Origin: UMGS1590 sp036303105
GTDB lineage: Bacteria > Bacillota > Peptococcia > Peptococcales > Peptococcaceae
DNA length: 39,104 nt
Assembly: GCA_036303105.1 (NCBI GenBank)
Contig: JAXJBF010000056.1
Location: forward strand, 1-39,104
Reading direction: 5' to 3'
A program made the position numbers and the translations under genes. This document shows positions 7,963-15,796 of the stretch, one piece after another. The notes under the pieces were generated by a model. It had not been told where the DNA came from. It was given only the letters and a program-made list of their open reading frames with translations, and did no database searches. How positions within the stretch are numbered: the first letter of the stretch is position 1; every line of letters starts with the position of its first letter.

Positions 7963-9243
7963 ATGAGCATGGTTTATGCCACATATACTTTGGGCATTTT
8001 AGCGCTGATTTTGTGTTCGGCGTTCTTTTCCCTGGCAGAGATGTCGTTTTTGCTCGCCAGTCCGGTTACGTTGCGCCATTGGGCAGAAGATGAAGACAAT
8101 CGCTCGGCGGCAGTGGCACTGGGTATGCTGGATGATACCAATCGTGTGTTGACAACGATCAATATTGGCGATACGATCGTGAACTTGGCAGCCATTATGC
8201 TGGGGACATTGTTCATCATGTATTACTATTCGCAGCATGGTATAGTGATTGGGGTCATTGTGCTGTTTTTGGTGATCTTGGTCATCGGTGAATTGTTGCC
8301 GAGAATGATTGCACAGCGTTATGAGAATCGCGTGTTTTGTCGGGTGGCCAAGCCGCTGAAGTTTTTGATGGTGCTTTTGCGTCCATTAACGTTTATCTTT
8401 GGCAGTGGTCATATCATCATTGAACGTGCCAGTCGTGAAGACGATGAGGAAGAATATGTAGAAGATGAATTGCTGAGTATGCTGGATGAAGCTGAAAGCG
8501 GCGGGGAGATGGAAGCGAGAGAAAGCGACCTGATTCGTTCAGCGATCAACTTTGAAGAGCTGCTTGTGAAAGATATTCTGCAGCCACGCGTACGTGTGGT
8601 GTCGATTGATGATGAAATGGATGTGCGTGATGTGTTGGACGTATTTTCCACCACAGGTTATTCACGGCTGCCGGTGTATCATGACAGCATCGACAATATT
8701 ATTGGTATTTTGCATTTGAAAGATGTGTTCAATGCCATGCTTGATGGTGAGTTGAGCGAATATGTGTCTCTTTTGCAGCCGGTAGAAGTGGTGTTCATCC
8801 AATCGAAGGCATCAAGTTTGTTGTTGAGTCTGCAGAAAAACCAATCTCACATGGCGGTGGTTGTCGATGAATATGGCGGCACAGCTGGGATTGTAACACT
8901 TGAGGATATCATCGAAGAATTGGTAGGCGACATTTGGGATGAGCATGATGAGGTGGCTGAGCAGCCGATTCGTGCCCTCGAACCATCGGTGTTTTTGGCC
9001 GATGCCAACATGGATATTGATGATTTCTTTGAATTTTTCGGGCTTGATTTCGATGATTATGAAGATGATATTGAGGCGTCGTCTCTTGGCGGCTGGGTGG
9101 TGGATCTTTTGGACCATCTTGCCAGCCCGGGTGAAGTGGTGACGTTTCCACCGTTTACCATTACGGTGGTGGAAGTGGAAAAGCGCCATATTGAAAAGGT
9201 GCGGGTTGTGTTTGAAAAACCGACCGATGCCGACGATGAATAA
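7963..9243 (+). CDS. CNNM/HlyC-CorC family membrane protein with CBS domains
   Basis: A 426-residue protein with the standard three parts: an N-terminal CNNM (DUF21) membrane domain of about three to four helices (residues 1-140), a CBS pair (about 205-325, including LPVYHDSIDNIIGILHLKD and MAVVVDEYGGTAGIVTLED), and a C-terminal CorC_HlyC domain ending near residue 415. Members have been linked to Mg2+ or other divalent metal export and are often misnamed hemolysins. ACGGAGG precedes the ATG at 7963; an in-frame ATG at 7969 is also possible. It follows the Rrf2 gene by 21 bases and may be co-transcribed with it. An acidic linker (DDEEEYVEDE) precedes the CBS region. Confidence 0.9.
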   Translation: MSMVYATYTLGILALILCSAFFSLAEMSFLLASPVTLRHWAEDEDNRSAAVALGMLDDTNRVLTTINIGDTIVNLAAIMLGTLFIMYYYSQHGIVIGVIVLFLVILVIGELLPRMIAQRYENRVFCRVAKPLKFLMVLLRPLTFIFGSGHIIIERASREDDEEEYVEDELLSMLDEAESGGEMEARESDLIRSAINFEELLVKDILQPRVRVVSIDDEMDVRDVLDVFSTTGYSRLPVYHDSIDNIIGILHLKDVFNAMLDGELSEYVSLLQPVEVVFIQSKASSLLLSLQKNQSHMAVVVDEYGGTAGIVTLEDIIEELVGDIWDEHDEVAEQPIRALEPSVFLADANMDIDDFFEFFGLDFDDYEDDIEASSLGGWVVDLLDHLASPGEVVTFPPFTITVVEVEKRHIEKVRVVFEKPTDADDE

Positions 9244-9247
9244 AATG

Positions 9248-9278
9248 ATGGTGGGAGCCGTTCGTGCTCCCATCTTTT
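9248..9278 (+). terminator. Weak terminator-like hairpin
   Basis: TGGGAGC and GCTCCCA pair around a short loop and are followed by TCTTTTG. The T run is short, so partial read-through into the pseudouridine synthase gene is likely. Confidence 0.5.
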
Positions 9279-9294
9279 GTATCAAGGAGGAGGG

Positions 9295-9996
9295 ATGCGG
9301 GTGAGGCTTGATAAATATTTGCATGATTTGGGGTATGGCAGCCGCCGTGATATCGAACGCTTGCTGAAACGTCAGCAGGTGACAGTAGACGGTCAACAAG
9401 TGAAACAAGGAGCGGCAAAAGTGTCGGCAGATAGCGTGGTGGCCATTGACGGAGCGCCGCTGGTGTATGCGCCGACGGTGTGGCTGATGCTGAACAAGCC
9501 TGCCGGCGTTATCACTGCTGCTAAGGATAAAGCGCAGGCGACGGTGATGGATCTCTTGCCGGAGCGCTTTGCACGCATGCAGGTGATGCCAGTGGGCCGC
9601 TTGGATAAGGATACGACAGGACTGCTGCTGTTCACCAACGATGGTGCCTTGGCACATCGTTTATTGAGTCCAAAGCGCCATGTCGAGAAGGTGTATGAAG
9701 TATATTACGAAGAAACGCTTATTGACGATGCTGTAGCAAAGTGCGAAGCGGGCATTGATCTGGGGGACTTTACGAGTGCACCTGCAAAATTGGTGTTGAC
9801 CGCACCAGGTCATTGTTATTTGCGGCTGCGTGAAGGCAAATTCCATCAGGTCAAACGTATGCTTCATGAGCTGGGCGGGGTTGTGACGGCTTTGCATCGT
9901 GTTGAATTTGCTGGCTTGGCTTTGGATGAAGCCTTGGCCCCTGGCGAATGGCGTGTGTTGAATGCTGAGGAAGTGGCGCTTTTGGAGGCGCAAGGT
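9295..9996 (+). CDS. RsuA/RluB-family rRNA pseudouridine synthase
   Basis: About 233 residues: an N-terminal S4 RNA-binding domain (RLDKYLHDLGYGSRRDIERL, residues 3-60) followed by a RsuA-type catalytic domain with GRLDKDTTGLLLFTNDG, in which Asp104 is the expected catalytic aspartate, and FHQVKRMLHELG near the end. It isomerises a uridine in rRNA; the short length and motif order fit the 16S-type RsuA rather than RluB, but the position modified cannot be read from sequence. AAGGAGG precedes the ATG at 9295; an in-frame GTG at 9301 is an alternative. The stop codon is TGA at 9997-9999. Confidence 0.9.
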
Positions 9997-10017
9997 TGAT
10001 AAAAGGAGAGAGTGACC

Positions 10018-11040
10018 ATGAATTTATACGATTTTGATGAAACCATCTATGATGGCGACAGCACGCGGGATTTTGTTCTTTATTGTTATCGTCACTATCC
10101 ACGTACGCTGTCCTACGTACCGCGTCAATTGGCAGCGGTGATTGCCTATATGGCAGGAAAGATTGATAAGACAACCTTTAAGGAACGTTACTTCAGTATG
10201 TTTGCAGCAGTACCAAACATTGATGAGGCCATAGAAGCCTTTTGGAATACGCATGAGGACCGTATCATGCGCTATTATCCACGCCAAGCCCGCCAGGATG
10301 ACGTGGTTATTTCGGCATCGCCAGCGTTTATCGTAGCGCCTCTTTGCAAGCGTTTGGGGCTGACGCATGTGATTGCCAGTGATGTTAACAAATATACTGG
10401 ACACTTTTTGAGTGAGAACTGCTACGGTGGAGAAAAAGTGCGTCGTTTTATAGAAGCGGGATTCGATCCAGCAGAGGTGGAGCACGTTTATTCCGATTCT
10501 CTCAGTGATACGCCGATGGCTGAATTGGGTAAGGAGGCGCACATCGTATTAAAAAATGGGACGCTGAGTGCCTGGGAGGCACCAAAGCAGAAAGGAATGC
10601 AGGGCTTTTTTACGCTTTTTAACAAACGTGAAGCCTTACTGACGATTGTTGCAGGCGCCGCTCATCTCCTGACAGCAGGCCATGCCGCTAAAGTGGTTGT
10701 GCGGAATACAAAATGGTCTGCTGCTGGAACGTTTGGCGTGATCTTTGCCATTAACAGCCTTTCAATTACGGCGCTTTTGGCAAAGATTGGCAAAAAGAAT
10801 GCACTGTGTGCACGTGTGGCAAAATCATTCGCTGTTTTGTCGCTGCCTCTTGGTGTGGCAACTGTAGGCATTGTTGGTGGAGTGACAGCGCTTGCAGGAG
10901 CGCCGGTGCTTGCCTTGGGCATTGCCACATTAGCTGGGCTGCCATTGCTCTATAAAGGCACACAGCTTCTGTTTCGCAAAGAAATCGCACAAATGCAGGC
11001 CACGCAGCATCTCAAGCATGGCGGGAGTGATAAGGAATGA
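10018..11040 (+). CDS. HAD-IB phosphatase with a C-terminal membrane region
   Basis: 340 residues. The first ~200 form a HAD phosphatase of the phosphoserine-phosphatase-like IB group: motif I is DFDET (Asp5, Asp7), a motif II-like VISASPAF lies near residue 100, and motif IV is DSLSDTPM near 165. The last ~130 residues are alternating hydrophobic stretches (LLTIVAGAAHLL, FGVIFAINSLSITALLA, GVATVGIVGGVTALAGAPVL), suggesting several membrane helices, not usual for this family. The substrate is unknown. AAGGAGAG lies before the ATG at 10018. It overlaps the following SDR gene by four bases (ATGA), which implies translational coupling. Confidence 0.8.
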   Translation: MNLYDFDETIYDGDSTRDFVLYCYRHYPRTLSYVPRQLAAVIAYMAGKIDKTTFKERYFSMFAAVPNIDEAIEAFWNTHEDRIMRYYPRQARQDDVVISASPAFIVAPLCKRLGLTHVIASDVNKYTGHFLSENCYGGEKVRRFIEAGFDPAEVEHVYSDSLSDTPMAELGKEAHIVLKNGTLSAWEAPKQKGMQGFFTLFNKREALLTIVAGAAHLLTAGHAAKVVVRNTKWSAAGTFGVIFAINSLSITALLAKIGKKNALCARVAKSFAVLSLPLGVATVGIVGGVTALAGAPVLALGIATLAGLPLLYKGTQLLFRKEIAQMQATQHLKHGGSDKE

Positions 11041-11792
11041 AGATTGCCATTGTCACTGGTGCAACATCAGGATTGGGGCGTACTTTCCTCGAAACGTGGC
11101 GCGAGGACGGCAGCTGGTTTGATGAGGTGTGGCTGGTAGCGCGACACCAGTCAGCGCTCGAAGAAACGGCGCGTACGCTGCCATGGCCAAGTCGGTTGTT
11201 TGCCCTTGATCTGGCTCAGGCAGACGCACGGCAGATTTTGTTTGCGGCATTGTCAGAGGTGCATCCTCAGGTGTTGGCAGTGGTCAATTCTGCAGGCTAT
11301 GGCAAAACAGGTCCAGTGGATGCCATTGCGCCGCAAGAGCAGACTGGGATGATCGATCTTAATTGTACCGCTCTTGTTGCTGTGACCCAGCAGGTGTTGC
11401 CGTATATGATGCGTGGCGGCGTGATCTATGAGATCGCTTCCGTGGCCGCTTTTTTGCCGCAGCCAGGGTTTGCTGTTTATGCGGCGACAAAAGCTTTTGT
11501 GCTTTCGTTTGCACGCGCGCTTAATGCGGAGCAGCATAAGCGAGGCGTACAAATTATTGCTGTGTGTCCGAATCCGATGAACACCGGCTTTTTTGCTCGT
11601 GCGGGTGTGGCGCCGACACTCATCAAACGCTTGGGCTTCGAAGATCCTCAGGCGGTTGCCAGAAGTGCCATGCGCGCGGCCAGCCGTGGCCGCGACGTCA
11701 GCACCAACAGCCGTCTCGCCGGACTCATTCGCCTCTGCGCCAAATACCTGCCGCATCGCTGGATTGTTCGGCTGGAACAATGGATTTTGTAA
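11037..11792 (+). CDS. Short-chain dehydrogenase/reductase (SDR)
   Basis: A 251-residue classical SDR. TGATSGLG near residue 8 is the NAD(P)-binding motif, NSAG near residue 87 stabilises the fold, and the catalytic Ser (IASVAAF) with Tyr148 and Lys152 (YAATK) are all present. Substrate specificity cannot be read off. Its start overlaps the stop of the HAD/membrane gene, so the two are likely used together, perhaps in the metabolism of a membrane-associated alcohol or lipid; that link is only inferred from coupling. No terminator is evident after it. The base composition shifts to A+T-rich right after this gene. Confidence 0.9.
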   Translation: MKIAIVTGATSGLGRTFLETWREDGSWFDEVWLVARHQSALEETARTLPWPSRLFALDLAQADARQILFAALSEVHPQVLAVVNSAGYGKTGPVDAIAPQEQTGMIDLNCTALVAVTQQVLPYMMRGGVIYEIASVAAFLPQPGFAVYAATKAFVLSFARALNAEQHKRGVQIIAVCPNPMNTGFFARAGVAPTLIKRLGFEDPQAVARSAMRAASRGRDVSTNSRLAGLIRLCAKYLPHRWIVRLEQWIL

Positions 11793-11830
11793 ATAGATAC
11801 GATACTTGTTAAGAAGGTGAACGAACATAT

Positions 11831-12238
11831 ATGATTGATTCTGAAGCAAGATATGGCAATTTGAGAAGGCGTAAAGCAAGTCTTTTTTTTGATTGTATTT
11901 TTTATGATAAATGGACAGGAAGTATTCTTTCAAGTATGCTACATGGGAATAGAACTTTTAATGAGCTGCTTGAAGATTTCTATATTTCACCGTCAAATTT
12001 ATCTCGAGTATTAAAAAAACTGAATAAATATCATTTAATAGATCGTTGTGTTATAGATGAGACACCCGTACGAATAGAATACGCTATTACCGACTGTGGC
12101 AAAGAATGTGTTGAGATGGTATTAGGAGCACATAGTGATTTTGTAATAAAGTGGATTCCTGAAGAAGTATATTTGGATGAGTCATATTATGAATCACTGG
12201 TGAAGAATGATCCATTGAATAAAAGAAAAAAACCTTGA
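11831..12238 (+). CDS. HxlR-like winged-helix transcriptional regulator
   Basis: A 135-residue protein with a MarR/HxlR-type winged helix: DKWTGSILSSMLHGNRTFNELLEDF, then ISPSNLSRVLKKLNKYHLIDR and a beta wing (PVRIEYAITDCGKE). The HxlR pattern 'W...IL..L..G..RF.EL......S...L...L..L...GL' is recognisable though diverged. GAAGGTGA lies upstream of the ATG. Codon use and base composition are clearly more A+T-rich than the preceding genes, suggesting acquisition. It converges on the SDR/transporter pair and could control it, but no operator was identified. Confidence 0.75.
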   Translation: MIDSEARYGNLRRRKASLFFDCIFYDKWTGSILSSMLHGNRTFNELLEDFYISPSNLSRVLKKLNKYHLIDRCVIDETPVRIEYAITDCGKECVEMVLGAHSDFVIKWIPEEVYLDESYYESLVKNDPLNKRKKP

Positions 12239-12660
12239 ATAATAAAATAGAATTTAAAAAGCATTTTTGTTTTACGCACAGAATGTGGATGTTCCTAATA
12301 GAGTGATGGAAACCGTTCTTTTATTTTAGATGAGTTTATTAATTTTTATTGGGGTAATTTTCAATTAGTGCTGTTGTCTCGTCAAAAGTTGCTAGAAAAA
12401 ATTTGAGGACATAGTGATTATAGTGGTCATTCATTTTAATAATAACGGATATTTTTCATATCTGTTACTCTATATAACTGGACATGTATAGACTGTTTTA
12501 TTTGCTGTGGAGCATAGTATGGTCTAGCGATTTCATTTTTTGGGCTATTTGTACACATGTATACTTTTTCTGCGTAAAAAATTACCCCAGAATGTGGTAG
12601 CATTCTGGGGTAACTTTTTTATTAAAATATTTCAGAATATTAGCGACTTCATTCAGCCGT
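12239..12660. other. A+T-rich intergenic stretch without a gene
   Basis: About 420 bases with no credible coding frame. It contains an imperfect hairpin at 12444-12466 (AACGGATAT paired with ATATCTGTT through one G-T pair) and ends with a strong bidirectional terminator. I see no tRNA, IS end or known RNA motif in it. Confidence 0.6.
12576..12620. terminator. Strong bidirectional terminator
   Basis: A perfect 13-bp stem (TTACCCCAGAATG at 12582-12594 with its complement at 12601-12613) is flanked by AAAAAA on the left and CTTTTTT on the right. It separates the convergent HxlR-type and SDR genes. Confidence 0.93.
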
Positions 12661-13482
12661 TTAATATCGAATTAGGTCACTTGCTCGATGGACGTTTTCA
12701 GGAAAAACTTCAATGACTTTACGGCGAAGCAGAGGATCAGTTTGACGTGGTAAAAAGATTCTGGTGTACATGTCTTCAGCAATAGCATCAGGGCTTGTTG
12801 GGGTATTTGGTTTTACCCACAGTGCCAGCATATCTGCAACAGCGTAAATATTATCATAGCACATTTGCGCATTTAAAAATTCGAGATATTTGATTAACGT
12901 TGAAAATGCTATGGCAGGAGGTAGTTTGCGTAATATATGATAAGGTAATTCGTTTGGCGCATCATTTCCAGCTTCAGCAGGCCATATTCCGCTCCATCCC
13001 ATTGGGCAAATGAAGCCGCTGACATAGTTTTGACGATGTTCTTGCATATGCGGCAATAACTTATTTACAATTTGCATTGCTGGTTCAATTTGTGATTCGA
13101 TCCAAAGAAGTACTTCATCTGATTCGAGTCCTATGACACCTGCGTTAGATTGTAGTTTTCGTGTTTCAAGTGAGTCCTGATTGGAATTAGAAGTCGCAAC
13201 ATTCTTTTTCATAAATTGCATTTCAACTGTATCAATAAAACCGAAATGATCAATTGCTGCATCAAGTGCTTTATCTAATGCCTCCTTATCGTAGTAATCT
13301 GCGAGAAATCCTTTTGCATTGATATTTAATGTTTTCAACTCTTTGAGCATATAATCCATTTTTTGCGTATTGCGTGCAATTAACCCAACATTAAATCCTT
13401 CAGAACCAAATTTTTTTGCTACAGAAAGCCCTACTCCGGGGCCTGCGCCAATAATTAATATTGTTCTTTTGATATCTTCCAT
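12661..13482 (-). CDS. Atypical SDR-fold protein
   Basis: A 273-residue protein with an N-terminal Rossmann motif, ILIIGAGPGVGLSVAKKFGS, and an IARN sequence after beta strand 2, as in SDR enzymes. The rest departs from the family: I find no NAG motif and no YxxxK catalytic pair at the expected place; the region before FSTLIKYLEFLNAQM has Pro/Ala/Phe where Tyr and Lys are expected. It may bind NAD(P) without classical catalysis, or use other residues. AAAGGAG precedes the start. It lies 40 bases downstream of the transporter gene on the same strand, so they are probably co-transcribed. Its composition matches the A+T-rich island. Confidence 0.75.
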   Translation of the reverse strand: MEDIKRTILIIGAGPGVGLSVAKKFGSEGFNVGLIARNTQKMDYMLKELKTLNINAKGFLADYYDKEALDKALDAAIDHFGFIDTVEMQFMKKNVATSNSNQDSLETRKLQSNAGVIGLESDEVLLWIESQIEPAMQIVNKLLPHMQEHRQNYVSGFICPMGWSGIWPAEAGNDAPNELPYHILRKLPPAIAFSTLIKYLEFLNAQMCYDNIYAVADMLALWVKPNTPTSPDAIAEDMYTRIFLPRQTDPLLRRKVIEVFPENVHRASDLIRY

Positions 13483-13522
13483 TTTAATTACTCCTTTATA
13501 TTGTTTTAAAAATATCTGAATA

Positions 13523-14923
13523 TCAATAAATTAAACCGATTATATGCCATAATGGAATCACGATTATACAAATAAATATGATTTCGAAAATAGCTTTTAT
13601 ACTTATTGTTTTTATCATCGTACTCATGTTAACAAATCCAAAAGAAAAGGCGATCAAATATGCAGGCCATTCGTATGGAAGGAAAATTACATCGCACGAC
13701 TGATATAGCGCTAATAAATGAGGGAGAATGTTAAATTCAAGATCAGCGCAGTATTGGGCGATTGGGATTGTTAACATAGAGCACATTGCGAATGGAGATA
13801 AAATAAGATTTGCGAGAACACCGAATAAGAATGTAATATATACACTTCCTGTCATTCCGGCGTGGGAAATTAATGGAGACAAATTTTGTGAAAGGATTTC
13901 TGTAAATCCAGTGGCTGTTGCTGCAGAACCAATTCCTAGAAATGCAAAAACGAGAAACATTGTTCCCCAGGGAACCCTTGATAGGTCTTGAAAATCACCA
14001 ATTTTTATAAAAGGTAAAAAACAAATAATACTACCGAGCATGAATGCATAGGCAATATCTAATTTGTGCAAAGGTTGTGTAAACAAGTAAAGCATAATGA
14101 GAATTAAAATAACGACTGCTTTTTTCTCTGCTGTAGAAATGGAGCCTAACGAAATATAAGCTTTTTGGCAATAAAGCTTAGAGGCGTGAATATCTAACGC
14201 TTGACTGTTTTTTCGTTTAGCCCATTTAAGAGCAAAAAAAACTAATAAAATACTAAATAGCATAATCGGAAGATTATATAAGCAAATTTCATACCAACGG
14301 AATGAATACTGAGGAATTACGGTTTGAACTGATGATTGAAGGACACTAGCAAGTAAAACATTGTATGAAAATAGTTGTGATGTACAACCACTTGCAATAG
14401 TAACTAATAAAACAACTACAGATTCTCTGTCTGTTGGTTTAAGATCAAACGATTTATAAATGGCATATCCTAATGCAATATTGATGATATAACAGTTACA
14501 GAAAGTGATAAATGTAATAATCATACCTGTAAATAACAATGCCCACATCGTTCTGTCGAAGCTACCACCTAGTTTTAACACTAAAGATAATCCAAGCCTT
14601 TTTAAAAGGCCGATTCTATCTAATGCATTAGCGAAAATAAAAGATGTAAGTACTAACATTGTTGTACTATTAGTCCAGCCGCTAAATGCAGTGGCATAAT
14701 TACATACTCCTGTAAGAATGTACAATAACGGCATCCCTATTCCAACGATATAAGCGTCTAATAAATCAAAAGCAAGTGCAATTATGAAAAAAAGTGTTAT
14801 TGCACAAAACTTTTTTATCGCTAAACTATAAGTTTCTGTGCAAGGAATTAATAGAAGAAATAACGGTATTAGGCAAGTTATGAACCAAGATATTATCTTT
14901 TTTTTGTTAGCGCAAATATTCAT
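13523..14923 (-). CDS. SLC13/DASS-like anion transporter
   Basis: A 466-residue protein with about 11-12 hydrophobic segments. Features resembling the divalent-anion:Na+ symporter (SLC13/ArsB-NhaD) superfamily include the loop SGWTNSTTMLVLTSFIFANAL (residues ~83-103), a second region SGCTSQLFSYN, and PWGTMFLVFAFLGIGSAA near residue 320. The substrate is unknown; dicarboxylates or related organic anions are plausible. The frame is open to a GTG at 14953, but GGGGTGA just before the ATG at 14923 fixes the start. It leads the two-gene unit with the atypical SDR, and both are markedly A+T-rich compared with neighbours. Confidence 0.75.
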   Translation of the reverse strand: MNICANKKKIISWFITCLIPLFLLLIPCTETYSLAIKKFCAITLFFIIALAFDLLDAYIVGIGMPLLYILTGVCNYATAFSGWTNSTTMLVLTSFIFANALDRIGLLKRLGLSLVLKLGGSFDRTMWALLFTGMIITFITFCNCYIINIALGYAIYKSFDLKPTDRESVVVLLVTIASGCTSQLFSYNVLLASVLQSSVQTVIPQYSFRWYEICLYNLPIMLFSILLVFFALKWAKRKNSQALDIHASKLYCQKAYISLGSISTAEKKAVVILILIMLYLFTQPLHKLDIAYAFMLGSIICFLPFIKIGDFQDLSRVPWGTMFLVFAFLGIGSAATATGFTEILSQNLSPLISHAGMTGSVYITFLFGVLANLILSPFAMCSMLTIPIAQYCADLEFNILPHLLALYQSCDVIFLPYEWPAYLIAFSFGFVNMSTMIKTISIKAIFEIIFICIIVIPLWHIIGLIY

Positions 14924-15119
14924 TTTGATCACCCCGTTTTTTATTGTGGCCACACGTATATGATATATAAAAAAACATTATCGGTAAATCTCTAAATAAA
15001 ATAGTAACTACTAATTTTTGTAGTTGCTGAGTAGATTGATGTTATGATTTTTAGTATAGAAGTTTTTCTGTTTACGTGAATCTGCTATAATAGAATCAGA
15101 TTTTTTAGGAGGCAAAAAC

Positions 15120-15626
15120 ATGGAAACAATCAAAGATTTTAACGTTGATATTTTTAAACTGTTCGATGATCATTGGGCCCTGCTCACAGCTGGCACACCA
15201 GATGACTACAACACCATGACCATCAGTTGGGGCAGCCTTGGCACCATTTGGGCACCACGCGGCAATGGCCGTCAGATTGCGACGGTTTATGTAAAACCTA
15301 GCCGCTACACCTTTGGCTATCTGGATAAGAGCGACTATTACACCATCAGTTTTTTCCCAGAATCCTGCCGCAAAGACCTGGCTTATCTCGGCAGCCATTC
15401 TGGCCGCGACGAAGACAAATTGGCGGCCACCAGCCTGACGCCAGTGGAAAAATCCAACGGCACCATGGGCTTTGAGGAAGCTACCCTCACCCTCGTCTGC
15501 CATAAACTTTACAGCGATGCATTTAAAAAAGAAGGCATCCCAGCCGATATCGTCCAGGCTTATTATGACGGCGACGAACCTCATCATTTCTTCATCGGTG
15601 AAATTGTCGACTTTGATGAGAAATAA
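15120..15626 (+). CDS. Flavin reductase-like FMN-binding protein
   Basis: A 168-residue soluble protein with the split-barrel flavin-reductase pattern: an N-terminal ALLTAGTPDDYNTMTISWGSL segment (strand-turn with the N-T-M-T-I-S-W core), then ATVYVKPSRYTFGYLDKSDYYTISFF and a C-terminal HHFFIGEIVDFD. The family binds FMN and reduces flavin or small substrates with NAD(P)H. The start follows TTAGGAGG, and a TATAAT box lies about 30 bases upstream. It has a composition typical of the main chromosome, so the A+T-rich island ends before it. The exact activity is unknown. Confidence 0.82.
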   Translation: METIKDFNVDIFKLFDDHWALLTAGTPDDYNTMTISWGSLGTIWAPRGNGRQIATVYVKPSRYTFGYLDKSDYYTISFFPESCRKDLAYLGSHSGRDEDKLAATSLTPVEKSNGTMGFEEATLTLVCHKLYSDAFKKEGIPADIVQAYYDGDEPHHFFIGEIVDFDEK

Positions 15627-15646
15627 TGGGTTGTTCTGAAAACTAT

Positions 15647-15691
15647 CGCCACATTCTTTCACTGCAAGTGGGAGGATGTGGCGGTTTTTTT
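15647..15691 (+). terminator. Rho-independent terminator
   Basis: CGCCACATTC and its near complement ending GATGTGGCG form an imperfect long stem, followed by eight T residues, 20 bases after the flavin-reductase-like gene. Confidence 0.85.
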
Positions 15692-15796
15692 ATTTGCTGG
15701 CAAGGATTTTGCGGTGGATGGTGTTATCTAACAGAAAATTATGGTAACATGATGATATACAACAAGGAATGATGAATCTGACGCGGGAGCGTGATG

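Noticed and set aside
8812..9657. Open frame on the minus strand spanning two genes
   Set aside because: It covers the CNNM/CorC and pseudouridine synthase genes in antisense and has no start signal.
11800..15100. Mobile element or prophage remnant
   Set aside because: The island is A+T-rich, but no integrase, transposase, terminal repeat or attachment site was found.
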